Below are positions 35,432-46,975 of a DNA stretch of 64,000 bases, in pieces. Under the pieces are notes generated by a model. That model was not told where the DNA came from. It made no database searches and saw nothing but the letters and a program-made list of their open reading frames with translations. Source of the stretch: Toxonevra muliebris (lineage: Eukaryota > Arthropoda > Insecta > Diptera > Pallopteridae); the NCBI GenBank assembly GCA_963691655.1, contig OY829326.1, positions 41,381,989-41,445,988 on the forward strand. The letters are read 5' to 3'. The first letter of the stretch is position 1; each line of letters starts with the position of its first letter. The position numbers and the translations under genes are program-made.

Positions 35432-36280
35432 GGAGCAATAAACATCACTATCCAATTCCTATGTAAAATTGGTGGCTGAGCCCGAAAATCAACTCTATTT
35501 TTAATTCTATGGTGTGGTTTTGAGATATCGCCAGTTGAATTATTTTATCGGTGCAAAAAAGGTGGTTTGTTCACATAATTCCAAATATCTTTGAAACTAG
35601 GAACGCGATTTAAACAAATTGTATATGAAATCAAAGATATTAAAATTTCTCATCTTTACTTGTATACATTTTGATTCGATTGGATAAATAGTTTTGGACC
35701 AATTAAGTAAATTATCAAGAAACTTGGAGATTTTTTAAACAAATTTTTTGAAAAAAATTTTGAATTTCAAATAAAATTAAAAAAAGCAGCAATCTACTCT
35801 GTTTTAAGTTTTTCACCTAAAACCTATACTTTTACAAAAAAAAAAAACCTATAAAAGATAAAAATCTATGGATAAATGTAAAAGTTATATGCAATTGAGC
35901 AAAAATAATTAGTTTAAAAATCCAAAATTTTGTTTAAAAATATTTTTTAAAAAAAAACTCCAAAATTTTGTTTAAAAATATTTAAAAAAAAAACTCAAAA
36001 TTTTTTTTTGGCAATTTACTTAATTGTGCCAAAACAATTTATTCAATCGAATCAAAATTTTAGACGTAAGATGAGAAATTTTAATATCTTTAATTTCACA
36101 TAAAGTTTGTTCAATTCAAGTTTCTGGTTTCTAAGATATTATGTAAGTAATTATGTGGACAAACATTTTTTGCTCCGAAACTGGCGATATCTCCAAAACC
36201 ACACCATATAATTAAAAATAGAGTTGATTTTCGGGCTCAACCACTAATTTTACATAGTAATTGGAAAATTTCCATGCTCC
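35432..36280. repeat. Large palindrome / foldback element (849 bp)
   Basis: Two arms of roughly 280 bp are inverted copies of each other (about 35432-35720 and 36005-36280) around an AT-rich centre of about 280 bp. The ends are GGAGCA...TGCTCC. Matching blocks include GAGCCCGAAAATCAACTCTA, TGGTGTGGTTTTG and GATATTAAAATTTCTCATCT. Identity looks high but is not perfect. Transcribed, it would fold into a long hairpin. Neither a transposase nor a clear target duplication was seen. Confidence 0.8.
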
Positions 36281-36755
36281 AGATCAGGTAAAAAAAAGAA
36301 GAAAATTTAAGAGTTAAAAAAAAAAAAATGTTGGAAAAATAAACTTTTTTGGTTTCTCATTTTTCCTTAAAATATAAAAATTTTCCGCTCAAAATATAAC
36401 TGAGATATTTTGTCTAAAGAATAGGTTAGTTACCATCGAGAGGCATGAAAGACACATGGATTATTTATTTACAAATAAATAATCCAAAGTGGCGGCTCCA
36501 GATTCATTCAAATAAAGTCATGAAATGAGTGTTTTGGTCTGAGGAGGGCGCTCAAAAGCCTTTCCAGTTCATCTGAAACAAAAACGAAAAGCAAAAAAGC
36601 ATTATACTAAACTAAATTTGTCGTTTTCTCAAATTATATAGAAATCATTAAACCCATATAGGTAAGAAAGCAGAGAAGTAAATAATACAGAAAGTTTTAG
36701 AGCTAACAAGCCTTAAAACCCTTCGCATAACTCAGTTTCACACTTCCCTACTTAC
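36281..36755. other. Non-coding interval
   Basis: Nothing recognisable; AT-rich sequence between the palindrome and the Tc1-like element. Confidence 0.5.
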
Positions 36756-36757
36756 TA

Positions 36758-37788
36758 AGGAGTGAGATTGAAAAAATCGTAACACACGTTTTACCAAATA
36801 ATTTTTTTTGGGTGTAAAATTTAAAAATTTCTTTGATCTAGTGATCTTCGAAAAATATGTCAGTTGTTATTTTTAATGACAAACATGTTGATTTATTGTG
36901 ACTTTGATCAAAATGAGTGAAGAAAAAGAAGTACGTCTTAAAATTATTAAAAAATTTTCAAAAAAATTCAAATTGGTCCTACAAAAAATTGGCCAAAGAA
37001 TTGAAGGTCTGCCGTCAAACTGTTTCCAATGTTGTTATATACTTTCAGGAGATTTTGACCATCGATAGGAAACTTGGTTCGGGAAGAAAACAAGGACCAC
37101 TTGATATTGGGAAAGCCAAGAAAATAGAAAGCATATTGAAAAGATCTCTAAACACATCTGGTAGAAAATCTGCCCGGTTAGCCCAGTGCTCTGACTATTT
37201 GGTGCAAAAAGTTAAAGCCAATGCAGGTTTGAAAACATACAAAGTCCAAAAAGTTCCAAAAGTAGAGCTCGGAAATTAAAATCGAATTTCATACAAAAAT
37301 ATTCATGTTGTATAATGGACGACGAAACGTATGTGCTGGCAGATTTTACGCAGCTTCCGGGTCAACATTTTTATGTTGCTGATGCTCGAGGAAATGTCAA
37401 AGAAGAATTTAGAATCCAAAAGCAGACAAAATTTCCTAGAAAATTCCTCCAAATTATCCGGAGCTAAGACTAGTGGAGAGATATTGGGCTCTTGTGAAAA
37501 GAAACTTAAAGAGTACAAAAAAGGTATCCCAAAATATCGAAGATTTTAAAAGGAGATGAGCAAACTGTTCCAAAAAGGTGTCTGAAACAACTATCAAATC
37601 TCTAATGGAAGGCTTACCAAAAAAGGTCCACGAGTTCATAAATAGTGGTTAGAACTATAAAAGTTATATTTTTCTGTAATTTGTAAAATATTATCAATTA
37701 AATAAAAAAAAAAAATCAAAACTCTAAGATCAGCCATTTAAAAATTATTGAATTTTATATATGTTAAGATTTTTTCGATCTCACTCCT
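36758..37788 (+). mobile_element. Tc1/mariner-like element, copy B
   Basis: 1,031 bp flanked by TA (36756-36757 and 37789-37790). The inverted ends are AGGAGTGAGATYGAAAAAAT, the same family as 26205-27248 but in the opposite orientation. It has lost a different internal segment from copy A. Confidence 0.88.
36913..37652 (+). pseudogene. Tc1-like transposase pseudogene, copy B
   Basis: It starts at the ATG at 36913 (MSEEKE). A frameshift in the first 20 codons moves the helix-turn-helix (NWSYKKLAKELKVCRQTVSNV) to another frame. The second DNA-binding part (SGRKSARLAQCSDYLVQKV) is present. The first catalytic aspartate block (MDDETYVLADFTQLPGQ) lies at about 37315-37370. The segment with the second catalytic residue is deleted: the frame jumps from a KFPRKFL block near 37435 to the C-terminal region. 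The C-terminus ends near 37652. Copy A lacks the N-terminal middle but keeps the second block, so the two deletions are complementary. Confidence 0.8.
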
Positions 37789-37790
37789 TA

Positions 37791-39395
37791 GTTACATGAA
37801 ATTATAACCTTTTAGCAAATATTTTATTTACAAAGCAACAATTTCGGCTTTTATTGAATGTTTTTTTTTCGAGATGCGTGTCTAGAAATGAAGACATTCC
37901 GAATTTGAAGGTCATATATTCGAGAAGAACATTCTTATGATAAAAATCTTAAAATTTGTCTCATTAATTATCAAGACAATATCATTATGACACCATAATT
38001 TCAGAAAACACATTTCAAAATGTTTACATTTCCAATGAGTTTATTTCGCTTTTTTAGCCACATGAATATCGAGAAGCATGAATATTTAATTACATGTAAT
38101 TTGTTATCGATACAATTTTAAAACCTGCGTTTCTGTAGCATAACACCCTAAAGCACAATCTTCCAATTACGATTATCTCAGTGAAAGCGAAAGAGAGAGA
38201 GAAAAAAAAATACAAAAACAAATAAATTTATTCAAATTATTACATGTGTGTGTGTGTGTGCATAAGCCAAAATTACCCACACAAGATGATAACCCAAAAT
38301 TTGTGGCAATGAAAAATTGTGGCAACATTTATTTGCTTGTTTAATGAAAACGTTTTTATTGCTAGCTGTTGGTTATTTATGCTGGTTTAAAGTTACATTT
38401 GGATTAAGGGCCTTTTTTTCACGGAATAATTATACAGTTGGAATTTGTGGTAAGTACAAGTCAAACAACCACAAAAAATAAGGAAGTAAAAGTCTAAAGG
38501 ATTCATTATTGCAACCTCTCAAGCTGAGAAATGCCGGTTTCTTTGGTTTGGCAAGATAAAAACAAATTTTTAAATGTTTTTATAAGGGAATACTGGAGTT
38601 TGTTTTTTTATATTATGCAAAAATGTATGTGTATGTGTAAGAATTGATGGTCATTATTGAGGGTAGGGCAATGGCGCCTCACAAACGTTAATAGCAGAAG
38701 TAGTGAAGCGAGGAATTAGCTCTAGGTTCTTCAAAGATTACAACCTTTATAATTATTTCTTTTCGGAAGAGGTCCAAAGAGCTTAACAAATCGCGATCGC
38801 TTCACATTTGTGTCGAAATATAGTGCATCTGCTGTGATACTATGACTTATATCATTCATAAATATTTTATACACACCATTTTTTTTCTGTGAAAGTAGGT
38901 GGAAACTTCAATGAATCCAGTGGGAATGTTTTAGTGCCATATTGAATCAATAAAACATTTAAATAAGCAAATTCTTGTCAGTGTGGTTATACTTTTTGTG
39001 GTGATCGGATGGTTCCGATTCGCACCACATTTCATTCAAACAACATTATTGCAGTACTTTCTTTTAATGCAAATTTGATTTTAGTTACAAGCAGATAAAT
39101 GCAGTGATCGGTTTAGATGTGTATGTATGGATTTTTTGCTATTCAGCGTCTCCTCGTGGTGTTGGTAGCCGAGTTGTTTCCTATCCATAAAAAAGGAAAG
39201 ACTGTTTTTCTCAATACAAATTTTTAATAAATACAATCAGACCATATGCCCACCTCGAATTTACTTACTTCTTCTATAAAAATTAGATATCGATGGTTAA
39301 GCTCTCAGAAGTGCAAAAGACAAATATGGAAATAGTACAAGGATGCCAATTTTGTGTTATGAATTCCAATTTTAAATACATAAAACCGATTTCAA
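37791..39395. other. Non-coding interval
   Basis: No gene recognised. A GT repeat lies at about 38246-38260. The rest is AT-rich sequence without recognisable repeats. Confidence 0.5.
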
Positions 39396-40020
39396 TTGTG
39401 TCTAGACCCCAAAAGTGAGCTTAACCCATCTCCGGGTATATCGATCGATGTCATATTTCTAAAATCAGAAATAAATGTGAAATGTTGTTTAATCTGTCGC
39501 CTGAAACAATCTCAGGGATCAGATGCCTTTCTTTCCGACAAAAACGATGGCTGTCCTGTCTTAAGTCATGTTCCCTAATTTTATAATGCTTTGAAAGAAA
39601 ATTCGTGATTATTCTAATGTTATTTTTACTGAGCTGGGTTGTTGTCCTTAGTAAGTTGTTTTAACTAAATAAGTTTAGAGATTAGATGAGCTACCGCCTT
39701 CCTTGATAAACAATAGGCGATCTCATTTCGATGTGTTTCTGTGTGTCCAGGAACCCAGGATTTGCTGGATTTATTTGTTTTACCTAATTCATTCAATAGC
39801 TTTAGGTATTCTTAGACTAGATTTGATAATATCTTAAAGGTATTTAGTGCTCTCATTGTGCCTTGACTGTTTGAGTATAAGTATTACTATATTATGATAT
39901 AGAAAATATTAAAAGCAAAAAATCAAAATTTCTGATTTTGATCCATATAATGCTGTACCAGCTCCATTTTTTGTTTTCGAACCATCGATGTAACACTTTA
40001 ATGAATGTGCTTTGTGGGAT
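39396..40020 (-). pseudogene. Non-LTR retrotransposon remnant (RNase H region)
   Basis: Read on the minus strand, 40010-39940 gives YIDGSKTKNGAGTALYG, the first catalytic block of a LINE-encoded RNase H. About 39770-39690 gives, across frameshifts, GSWTHRN...KEGGSSSN, matching the usual W-V-P-G-H-x-G-I...N-E-x-A-D...A block with its key residues damaged. Shorter coding-like pieces continue to about 39396. Stops and frameshifts are frequent. RNase H of this type occurs in the jockey, LOA, R1 and I groups; the group was not determined. The Tc1-like element at 40062 lies immediately upstream in the LINE orientation. Confidence 0.6.
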
Positions 40021-40061
40021 ATTTTGAAAATTTGTATGTCATGTTACTAAATATGTACATA

Positions 40062-41339
40062 AAGCATGGTCACGAAATAATTTTTACAAAAGCAAAGTGC
40101 TGCATTTCAGCTAACGGTAAATTTACAGTTAAGTAAAGCTTTCAGTCAAAAGTTTAAAGTGTGTAGATCTAGTCACTAGTACAAATTTGTTTCTTGACGA
40201 GTGCGGGTAACAGTATGGCGTCGAAAAAAGAAAAAACTCGAGAATCAATAATTGACATTTATTCGGAAAACAACGCACTTTCATATGCTGAAATTGCACG
40301 ACGCGCTCATGTCTCAAGAGCGACTGCTAGAAACGTGGTTTTAAAATTTTTAAAAGGTAAGACTATCAAACAAAAGAGAGGAGTTGGTGGAAAAACTCGA
40401 TTTCAAGATCCAAATTTCGTGAAGAAAGTAGTGAAGTGGTGGAAACAGCGACCAAACCAAACAGAACGAGATATTGCAAAAAAATTTAACATATCGAAAT
40501 CTTTCGCACATAAAATTAAAGTCCGACAAAATTTTCATTCGTATAAAGTACAAAAAGTGCCGAATCGCAATGATTTAAGTAACGAAAAAACAAAATCAAG
40601 AGCACTCAAATTGCATGACAAACTCTTAAGCGGCTATAGAGGTTGCGTCATTATTGATGACGAAACTTATGTAAAAGCAGATTTTTCACAATTACCCGGA
40701 AAAAAATATTATATTGCATACACCAAAGGAGGTGTAAAGAAAATTTTTAAGCATCAAAAAACTGAAAAATTTCCCAAAAAATTTATCCTGTGGCCTTAAG
40801 ATAAAACCGTTTATAACATCTGGTACAATAAATTCCAGAATTTATATTGATATGTGCATCAATCGGGTCTTGCAGCCTTTTTATAAAAAGCATAGAGTTC
40901 CAGCTATATTTTGGCCTGATTTGGCGACTTGCCATTATTCTAAAGAAACGTTGGCATGGTATAAAAACACAACATCAACTTCGTACCAAAGCAGTTCAAT
41001 CCGCCCAACTGCCCCGAACAGCGGCCGATTGTAAATACTGGGCTATAATAAAACAAAAATTGCTAAAATTTTACAAACATACAAAAAATAGATCGGATTT
41101 ATCAAAAAAGTGGCAGAAGCTACAAATAATTTTGGAAAAAACTGTGTCAAAAACCTAATGGCAGGTCTTAAAAAAAGTGCGTGAATTCGCTAAAACACCA
41201 ATAGTTGAATAAAATCTTTTACGTTATCTGAAAATAAATAAAATTAAAAAAAATTCTTATAGTTGGTTTTTTTTTCATTTTTAGAAATATAGAAATAATG
41301 TAGCGTTGACTTTGTAAAAATTATTTCGTGACCATACTT
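40062..41339 (+). mobile_element. Tc1/mariner-like element with near-perfect ITRs (1,278 bp)
   Basis: Flanked by TA (40060-40061 and 41340-41341). The inverted repeats are about 29 bp with one mismatch, beginning AAGYATGGTCACGAAATAAT. The length fits a complete Tc1-type element. The ITRs differ from those of the other Tc1-like elements here. Confidence 0.9.
40215..41212 (+). pseudogene. Tc1-like transposase, frameshifted
   Basis: The frame opens at the ATG at 40215 (MASKKEKTRE) with a Tc1-type bipartite helix-turn-helix: LSYAEIARRAHVSRATARNV, then QTERDIAKKFNISKSFAHKI. The first catalytic block DDETYVKADFSQLPGK lies at about 40658-40706. The frame stops at 40799. The rest continues in other frames: FWPDLATCHYSKETLAWY with the second aspartate (about 40910-40965), then a YWAIIKQKL block near 41035-41065 where the third acidic residue is not visible in frame, and the C-terminal end at about 41212. 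At least two frameshifts separate these parts. It was nearly full length, is now inactive, and is the least decayed of the Tc1-type transposases here. Confidence 0.85.
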
Positions 41340-41401
41340 TATAACTTTGAAGTATGTATTTGTCGAACTTATACTTTTTTGTTCATATCATTCCTGGGTA
41401 G

Positions 41402-42005
41402 GCTGGATCAGGGCAGAGCTGATGAATGATTGCTTTAGGAATTAAATTACAATTGTTTGGAATTGAAATTGTTAATTAACATTTCCAATAACTTTTAATG
41501 GAATTATTTTTAAATCTTTGTTTTTGGTAATTAACATTTTCAATTTTTCAGTAATGGAAACCGAAAAATCAATTCCATTACTGGATTGAAATTTGTAATT
41601 TAAAATATGCAATTCTTCAAAGGAAAATAAAAAATAATTGGAAACTAATACTAAAAATACTTGCATTTTAAATTAAAAGGATTTAATTACAATCTTGCAA
41701 TTCAATTCCACAAATGTAGCTGATTACACAAGGGAAGAGAAATTCCACAGTTTTCAAGAACTTCTTCAATTCCTTTAAGGAATTGCATATTTTAAATTAC
41801 AAATTAGAATCCAGCAATAGAATTGAACATTTTTTCTTCCGTGCATTTCTATTACTGAGGAATTGAAAATTTTAATTAATAAATCCACGGAATGGAATTG
41901 ACAAAAAATCTTACTTTCACCGGGAATACAAGGAATTGTTATTTGTAATTAACATTTTCAATTCCTTGGAATTAAGAATGTACATTAATTGCAATGGAAT
42001 TGAAT
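41402..42005. repeat. Degenerate array of GGAATTGAAATT-type motifs
   Basis: Variants of GGAATTGAAAWTTTWAATTA, and their inverted forms, recur through about 600 bp. There are many short palindromes (for example near 41560-41600 and 41770-41830). It is satellite-like and probably folds extensively. No coding sequence or TIRs were fixed. Confidence 0.5.
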
Positions 42006-44820
42006 TTACCCAGGGGTTATGAGTGTTATAGCAAAGTTTTCCTTCATCAATATTCTTCCTCTTGTATCTATTATTAGATGCAGAGGTAGAACATGTTCTC
42101 CTTGACCCTATGATACAAATTGAAGAGCGGTTTACCTCTGTTTTTGAAAGCCTTTCTTTATAGGTTTTATGCAGACTGATAGTTTTATTTTGTCTTTACC
42201 TTCTCCGGAGAAAGTGTACTCGGGATGCTGTTTCTCGTTCCTCACAGACATGCAGACTAATATGAAATAACCAAGGTAATAGGAAATATAAAGGCAACTG
42301 CGTGTCGCGGCGCTATAAAACTTTAATTTAAACTCTAAATTTAAAATGAGGTGGTTATGTGCAATTAGCTCTTCAAATTATACAAAAGCTTATACTTAAT
42401 GCTACGTTGCATACTGCTCGCTTTTTGAATTTCAATAATCAAAAACAGGAGCAGGCATCACATCCTACATATTGTAAGTCTGTGTGTATATTTGTATGTA
42501 GCTCAAATGATACCACCGGTGATATAATTTTAAAACAATAAATTAGTTTAATGGTTCCAAGAAAACATTCTGCTCCATATTTACAACATGAAAGAAATAA
42601 ACAACAAAAACGTTATTTTACATTACAAATTTCACATACTCGCCTTGCCTCTAACTTTTCCAAACCCTACTTTACTTACTTGCCTACCTACCTACGAGTG
42701 CCTACGTACCGTAACAAACCCCATAATTATGTATCGGAATATGTCGTCTCAACAAATTTATGTGTTACAATTAGGAACTTCTGTGTACGAGTGTGTGCCT
42801 GTTTGTCTGTCTGTTTCTCTGTCAAATTTACTCAAATTGAGGTAATGTTTTTTGGAACAAAAAAAAAAAAAAAAATAAGAACAAAGAAAGGAAAAAAAAA
42901 CAAAAGGATGAGGTAATCTTTCGATGTAGGCAGGAAGAAAGAAAGCAAGAATGCATTCGCGTTGATTGCGATTGTTTATGAAGATTGCCACCGAAAAAAC
43001 GTGTTTCCAAGCCAATTACACGAGACCTATAATTATGGGAGCAACACTCTGCAATTATGTCGTCCAATTAATATCAATAGCATAAAGTTGATGTAGCTGT
43101 AGCTGTTGCTGTTGCTGCTGCTGTTACTGTTGTTGCCGTTACTCAAGTGTAACAATAACAACAACAACAACACCAACATTGTAGCAAGCTACTGCTATGT
43201 AAGGCTGAGAAAACCGCATTCGCGTTAGCATCCAAATGCCTAACAAAATTGAACACAATTTCGGACTTCAACGTTGAAAATGTATGTAAATTGAATTCAA
43301 ATTTTACAATAAATCGACAACCAATTCTATTGTATGCAATTTTCTCAATCTCGACAAGCAACATTTAATTCACTCCTCTATCCAACGCCTGCTAAAAAAA
43401 TAATATATATATATTTCATGGGGTTTTCCCCGTAAATGACTGCACCACAACTTCCATTGTCTGAACTTGGAAATGTGAGGAAAATCCAAAGTAATTAATT
43501 CATTTTGTATTCGCATTGCACTGTTGCATATTTTTGCCAGCTCAACCTCACCTTATTCATTCAAAATGCGACGGCTGCATGTGCAGGGAGGCGGGCGCCG
43601 GAATGAAGCTATGGTAGTGGTTGTGGTGGAGGTGGTTGTGATTGCGTTGAAGGCAGTGGCTTATTTCCACAACGTTTATTTACCACAACCAAATTAAAAT
43701 ACATTAGCAATTCTGTAGATGCATTTTCAGCTTGGTTGATCGCATTCTATAAAAGCAAAAACAACAAGAAAATTAATTTTTTACTTTACACAGTCGGACA
43801 GTAGGTCGTCATAACAGCCTAGTCACTCAGTCAGCTAGTTAATCAGTCAGTCAGTCAGTCAGCCCGTCTGTGGAGAATGTCAAGTGTTCATCAAAATGTA
43901 TGGCATTTGACAGCTTCAACAGCAAACAACTTCATTATGGTAAAAAATTTGCATTTATTTATTGCATAGCAAGGTGAAGAAAATATTTTGTATACCATAC
44001 ATATTTGTAAATATTTAAGTATTTATAAATATTTATAACTATAAATATTGCATATAATGAATTTATTGATGAAGTATTTTATTTAGCCTCTTACAAGCTA
44101 CCTGTATTCAGATGGCAGATTTAGCTTTTGTATTTGGATAGAAAATTAAGGCATAGTTATCCAATAAAAAAACAGATCGAAATCACATGAAAAAATAAAC
44201 CAAAAGAAGTCTAAAAATCAGATCCAAACTTAAACCAAGATACAGAATAAAATTTGGACCAAACACAGATCATAATTCAGACCAAATTCTCAGAGCAATA
44301 TTCTCTCCAAAATGAGTAGGGGAAGCGCGTGTAAGCTGGCCTGCGTGAAAGTAGGGCTACCGACTTTTGAGTAGGTTAATAAACGCTGAGGGTTGCCATT
44401 TTTTGTTGCTTTTTTTGTGAAATGTTGTTGTGGTGTTGACAAGTGGTTGTTCTCTTTGTCAGAGTTATTGCGATAGACATTAAGTGAAGTTTTATTAAGA
44501 GTAAAATTCATTTCGAGCGGTTTCTATTGTAAAAAAATTTTTTAATTTTTAAGCTTGCATTTTCAATGTAATTTTGTGAATTGATGGTATTTCTTTGATT
44601 TGCCACGTTTATCCGGACATGAACCTCAGAGAGTTCGACTGAGCAACATTTTTATCTCCTTTTTATTTATAAACGTTCTGAACTTTGAATTTCCAAACTT
44701 TGGCATCAACATTGTTTGCTCAGTGTTAACTTAGAATTTTTTGAATTCTTTATTTGAATATTATACATTTCCGCTGTATGTAGCTTAACGATACTTATTT
44801 TTCTATCTGATGGTTTGTAA
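42006..44820. other. Non-coding interval with microsatellites
   Basis: No gene recognised. A CTGTTG/CTGCTG stretch lies at about 43098-43135, AAC repeats at about 43150-43171, and CAGT repeats at about 43842-43862. A-rich tracts lie near 42860-42900. Confidence 0.5.
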
Positions 44821-44822
44821 TA

Positions 44823-45723
44823 GGGGAATATGGGGAATGTCGAACCACACTTTGATTTTGACTGATAACTCACCCTAAAATCGTAATTTTTCAAAATTTG
44901 AGAAATGGAGGTTTAACTAGAATCAAAATGCCACGTTTTGGTAGTTTCAGAATTTAAAAATTCGAATTTGTTGTAAAGTTTTAAGCGTTATACCAAAATA
45001 TTCGATTTTGTCATTTTGAAAAATCGTGGGGAATGTCGAACCACTTTGCAAATTGAGAAAATTCGAACAAATATTGATGTAAAACGTTTATTTATGACTT
45101 CATTATGAAAAAACATAAGATTTGAATGAAAAATATTGAGAACAAAAATCGATTTTATTTATTCGGAGGCGCAGTTTTTGCATGTGAAATAGCCACCAGT
45201 CATGTGTACTAATAAATTTAGAAAATAGTTTTATAAACTGCCTATAACTAATTTTTTGTCGATAAATGATTGTGATTTCGCATGAAAAACCATTCAGGAG
45301 CATAAAAAATGCATTATCTACTTGACAAATTACAAAAACTAAGTGGTTCGATATTCCCCACAAAAAGTGGTTCGACATTCCCCAAAAGCTGTGTTCTACA
45401 AAATAGCTGCCCATGAGTCACAGAACAAAATTTCATGCAAAAAAACTTTTTTGACTGTAAATAATATTCACACACAATGATTTGAAAAATATTTACCTGC
45501 TTGGTTTTACGCAAAAATGTTGAAAAAGCAATGTAATTTTAAAGCACAAAAACACATTTGGAATCTCGAAAATCACTTGATTATCGCAAAGAACATAAAA
45601 TACGTCGCATCGGTTCGACTATTAATGAAAAAATGAGATGAAGCAGAAATAATACGATGGCAAAAGTTTAGTATAGATCGAATGTCAGATAATACAGTTA
45701 AAACTAATGGTTCGACATTCTCC
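44823..45723 (-). mobile_element. TA-flanked TIR element with iterated GAATGTCGAACCA motifs, copy 2
   Basis: 901 bp flanked by TA (44821-44822 and 45724-45725), inverted relative to copy 1 (2825-3723). Motif copies lie at about 44832, 45027, 45342 (variant with GATATT), 45367 and 45708. The internal 48-codon frame of copy 1 is broken here. Similarity covers nearly the full length with substitutions and small indels. Confidence 0.8.
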
Positions 45724-45725
45724 TA

Positions 45726-46177
45726 TAAAATTTAATTTTAGACACTAATCTCTTATGTCTCGAACAAGAACGTCACTGACTAGCACTTCCTCTTCCTATT
45801 TAAAATTTATTTGAATAAATTAGATCTTATTATGCCGAATAATTCACGACTCGTTGTTTTCTTGTTATTACTAAAAACATTTAAAAAAAAAAACAATAGA
45901 AAGGGCATGTTACCAGTGCTGTCGAAGGTACTCCGATCGGAGTATTCGTACTCTGCTCAAATCTAAATCCTGCTGTCCTCCCCAAACGGAAAAAATCGTC
46001 CTATTTCATATTCATGAATTTTTGGGTTATGTAGAAAAAAAAAACGTAAATCAAACTAAATGTTTTCTGATGGGCTATTTTCGTTTCTGTCTGTGAAATA
46101 TTTGTTGCTATGACTAGCTCTGTTTTATTTGTCGCTGGGTTACAGCCAAAATTCAAAAGCAATGAGCAAATGAGAAA
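45726..46177. other. Non-coding interval with a 16-bp palindrome
   Basis: The sequence TACTCCGATCGGAGTA at 45929-45944 is a perfect palindrome in otherwise AT-rich DNA. Nothing else was recognised. Confidence 0.5.
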
Positions 46178-46359
46178 AAACTGAGAGGATTTTTCAGTAA
46201 TTTTGACAAGATGATACTCCCAGGTAATATTATTGTCTTGCTCTTAGAAAACTACTTCTAATTATACTTCCCATAAGAAAAAGAATGATAGGAATTATGT
46301 TTTGTAATCAGCTGTAGAGCACCATCTTGTCAAAATTTCAGAAAAATCTCCTCAGTTTC
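46178..46359. repeat. Small MITE-like inverted repeat (about 182 bp)
   Basis: The left arm AAACTGAGAGGATTTTTCAG and the right arm, reversed, AAACTGAGGAGATTTTTCTG continue through AATTTTGACAAGATG for about 41 bp. The centre is unique. The target duplication was not resolved. Confidence 0.65.
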
Positions 46360-46973
46360 AAAACTACGCTTTCCATTTCCGAAATTTGTTGCTTGTCTTA
46401 ATGTTTGTAATATTTGACAACTTAAATCAATAGCAGAAAAACTGCGTAAAGTGAAGTGTGCATATTTAATAAATATCAATAAATTGCTTGCTGACTGCAA
46501 CTGTTAATGCAGTAATGGTTGGTCAGGAAATGCTAAAAACAAAATGATGACTCCGACTGTGCCCCTTCGATTGAGCTAGTTCATCTTATCTTATTTTTTT
46601 ATACCCGGTTTTGAGAAGAACGAAGAAATGTTTGTTTTAGCTTTTTAATCTTCATTGTTTTTTTTATTATTAATTAAACTAATATTAATATTGCACCGTT
46701 TGTTTCCAAAGAGTTTAAGTATGACTAAATTTTTGACAAACAATTTCTATCCATTCGTGGAACTTTTAGCAATTATAAAAAATTATAAAAACTTTTAAGA
46801 CATTTTGAAAAATTTCTCCCCTTTAAAGCAAAATCCTCCGCTTGAAAGGAAAAATTCCTCCCCATAAAATTTTCAAAACGGCTGCACTGCATGTAACTCG
46901 GCATACCCGAAAAAACGTAAAGAGGCAATGTTGAAGTTGTCAAAAGCATGTTTCATAAAAACGAATAAGAGGG
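46360..46973. other. Non-coding interval
   Basis: Nothing recognisable; AT-rich. Confidence 0.5.
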
Positions 46974-46975
46974 TA

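Noticed and set aside
43842..43862. Short regular CAGT repeats considered as a CRISPR-like array
   Set aside because: This is a simple microsatellite in a eukaryotic genome; there are no spacers.
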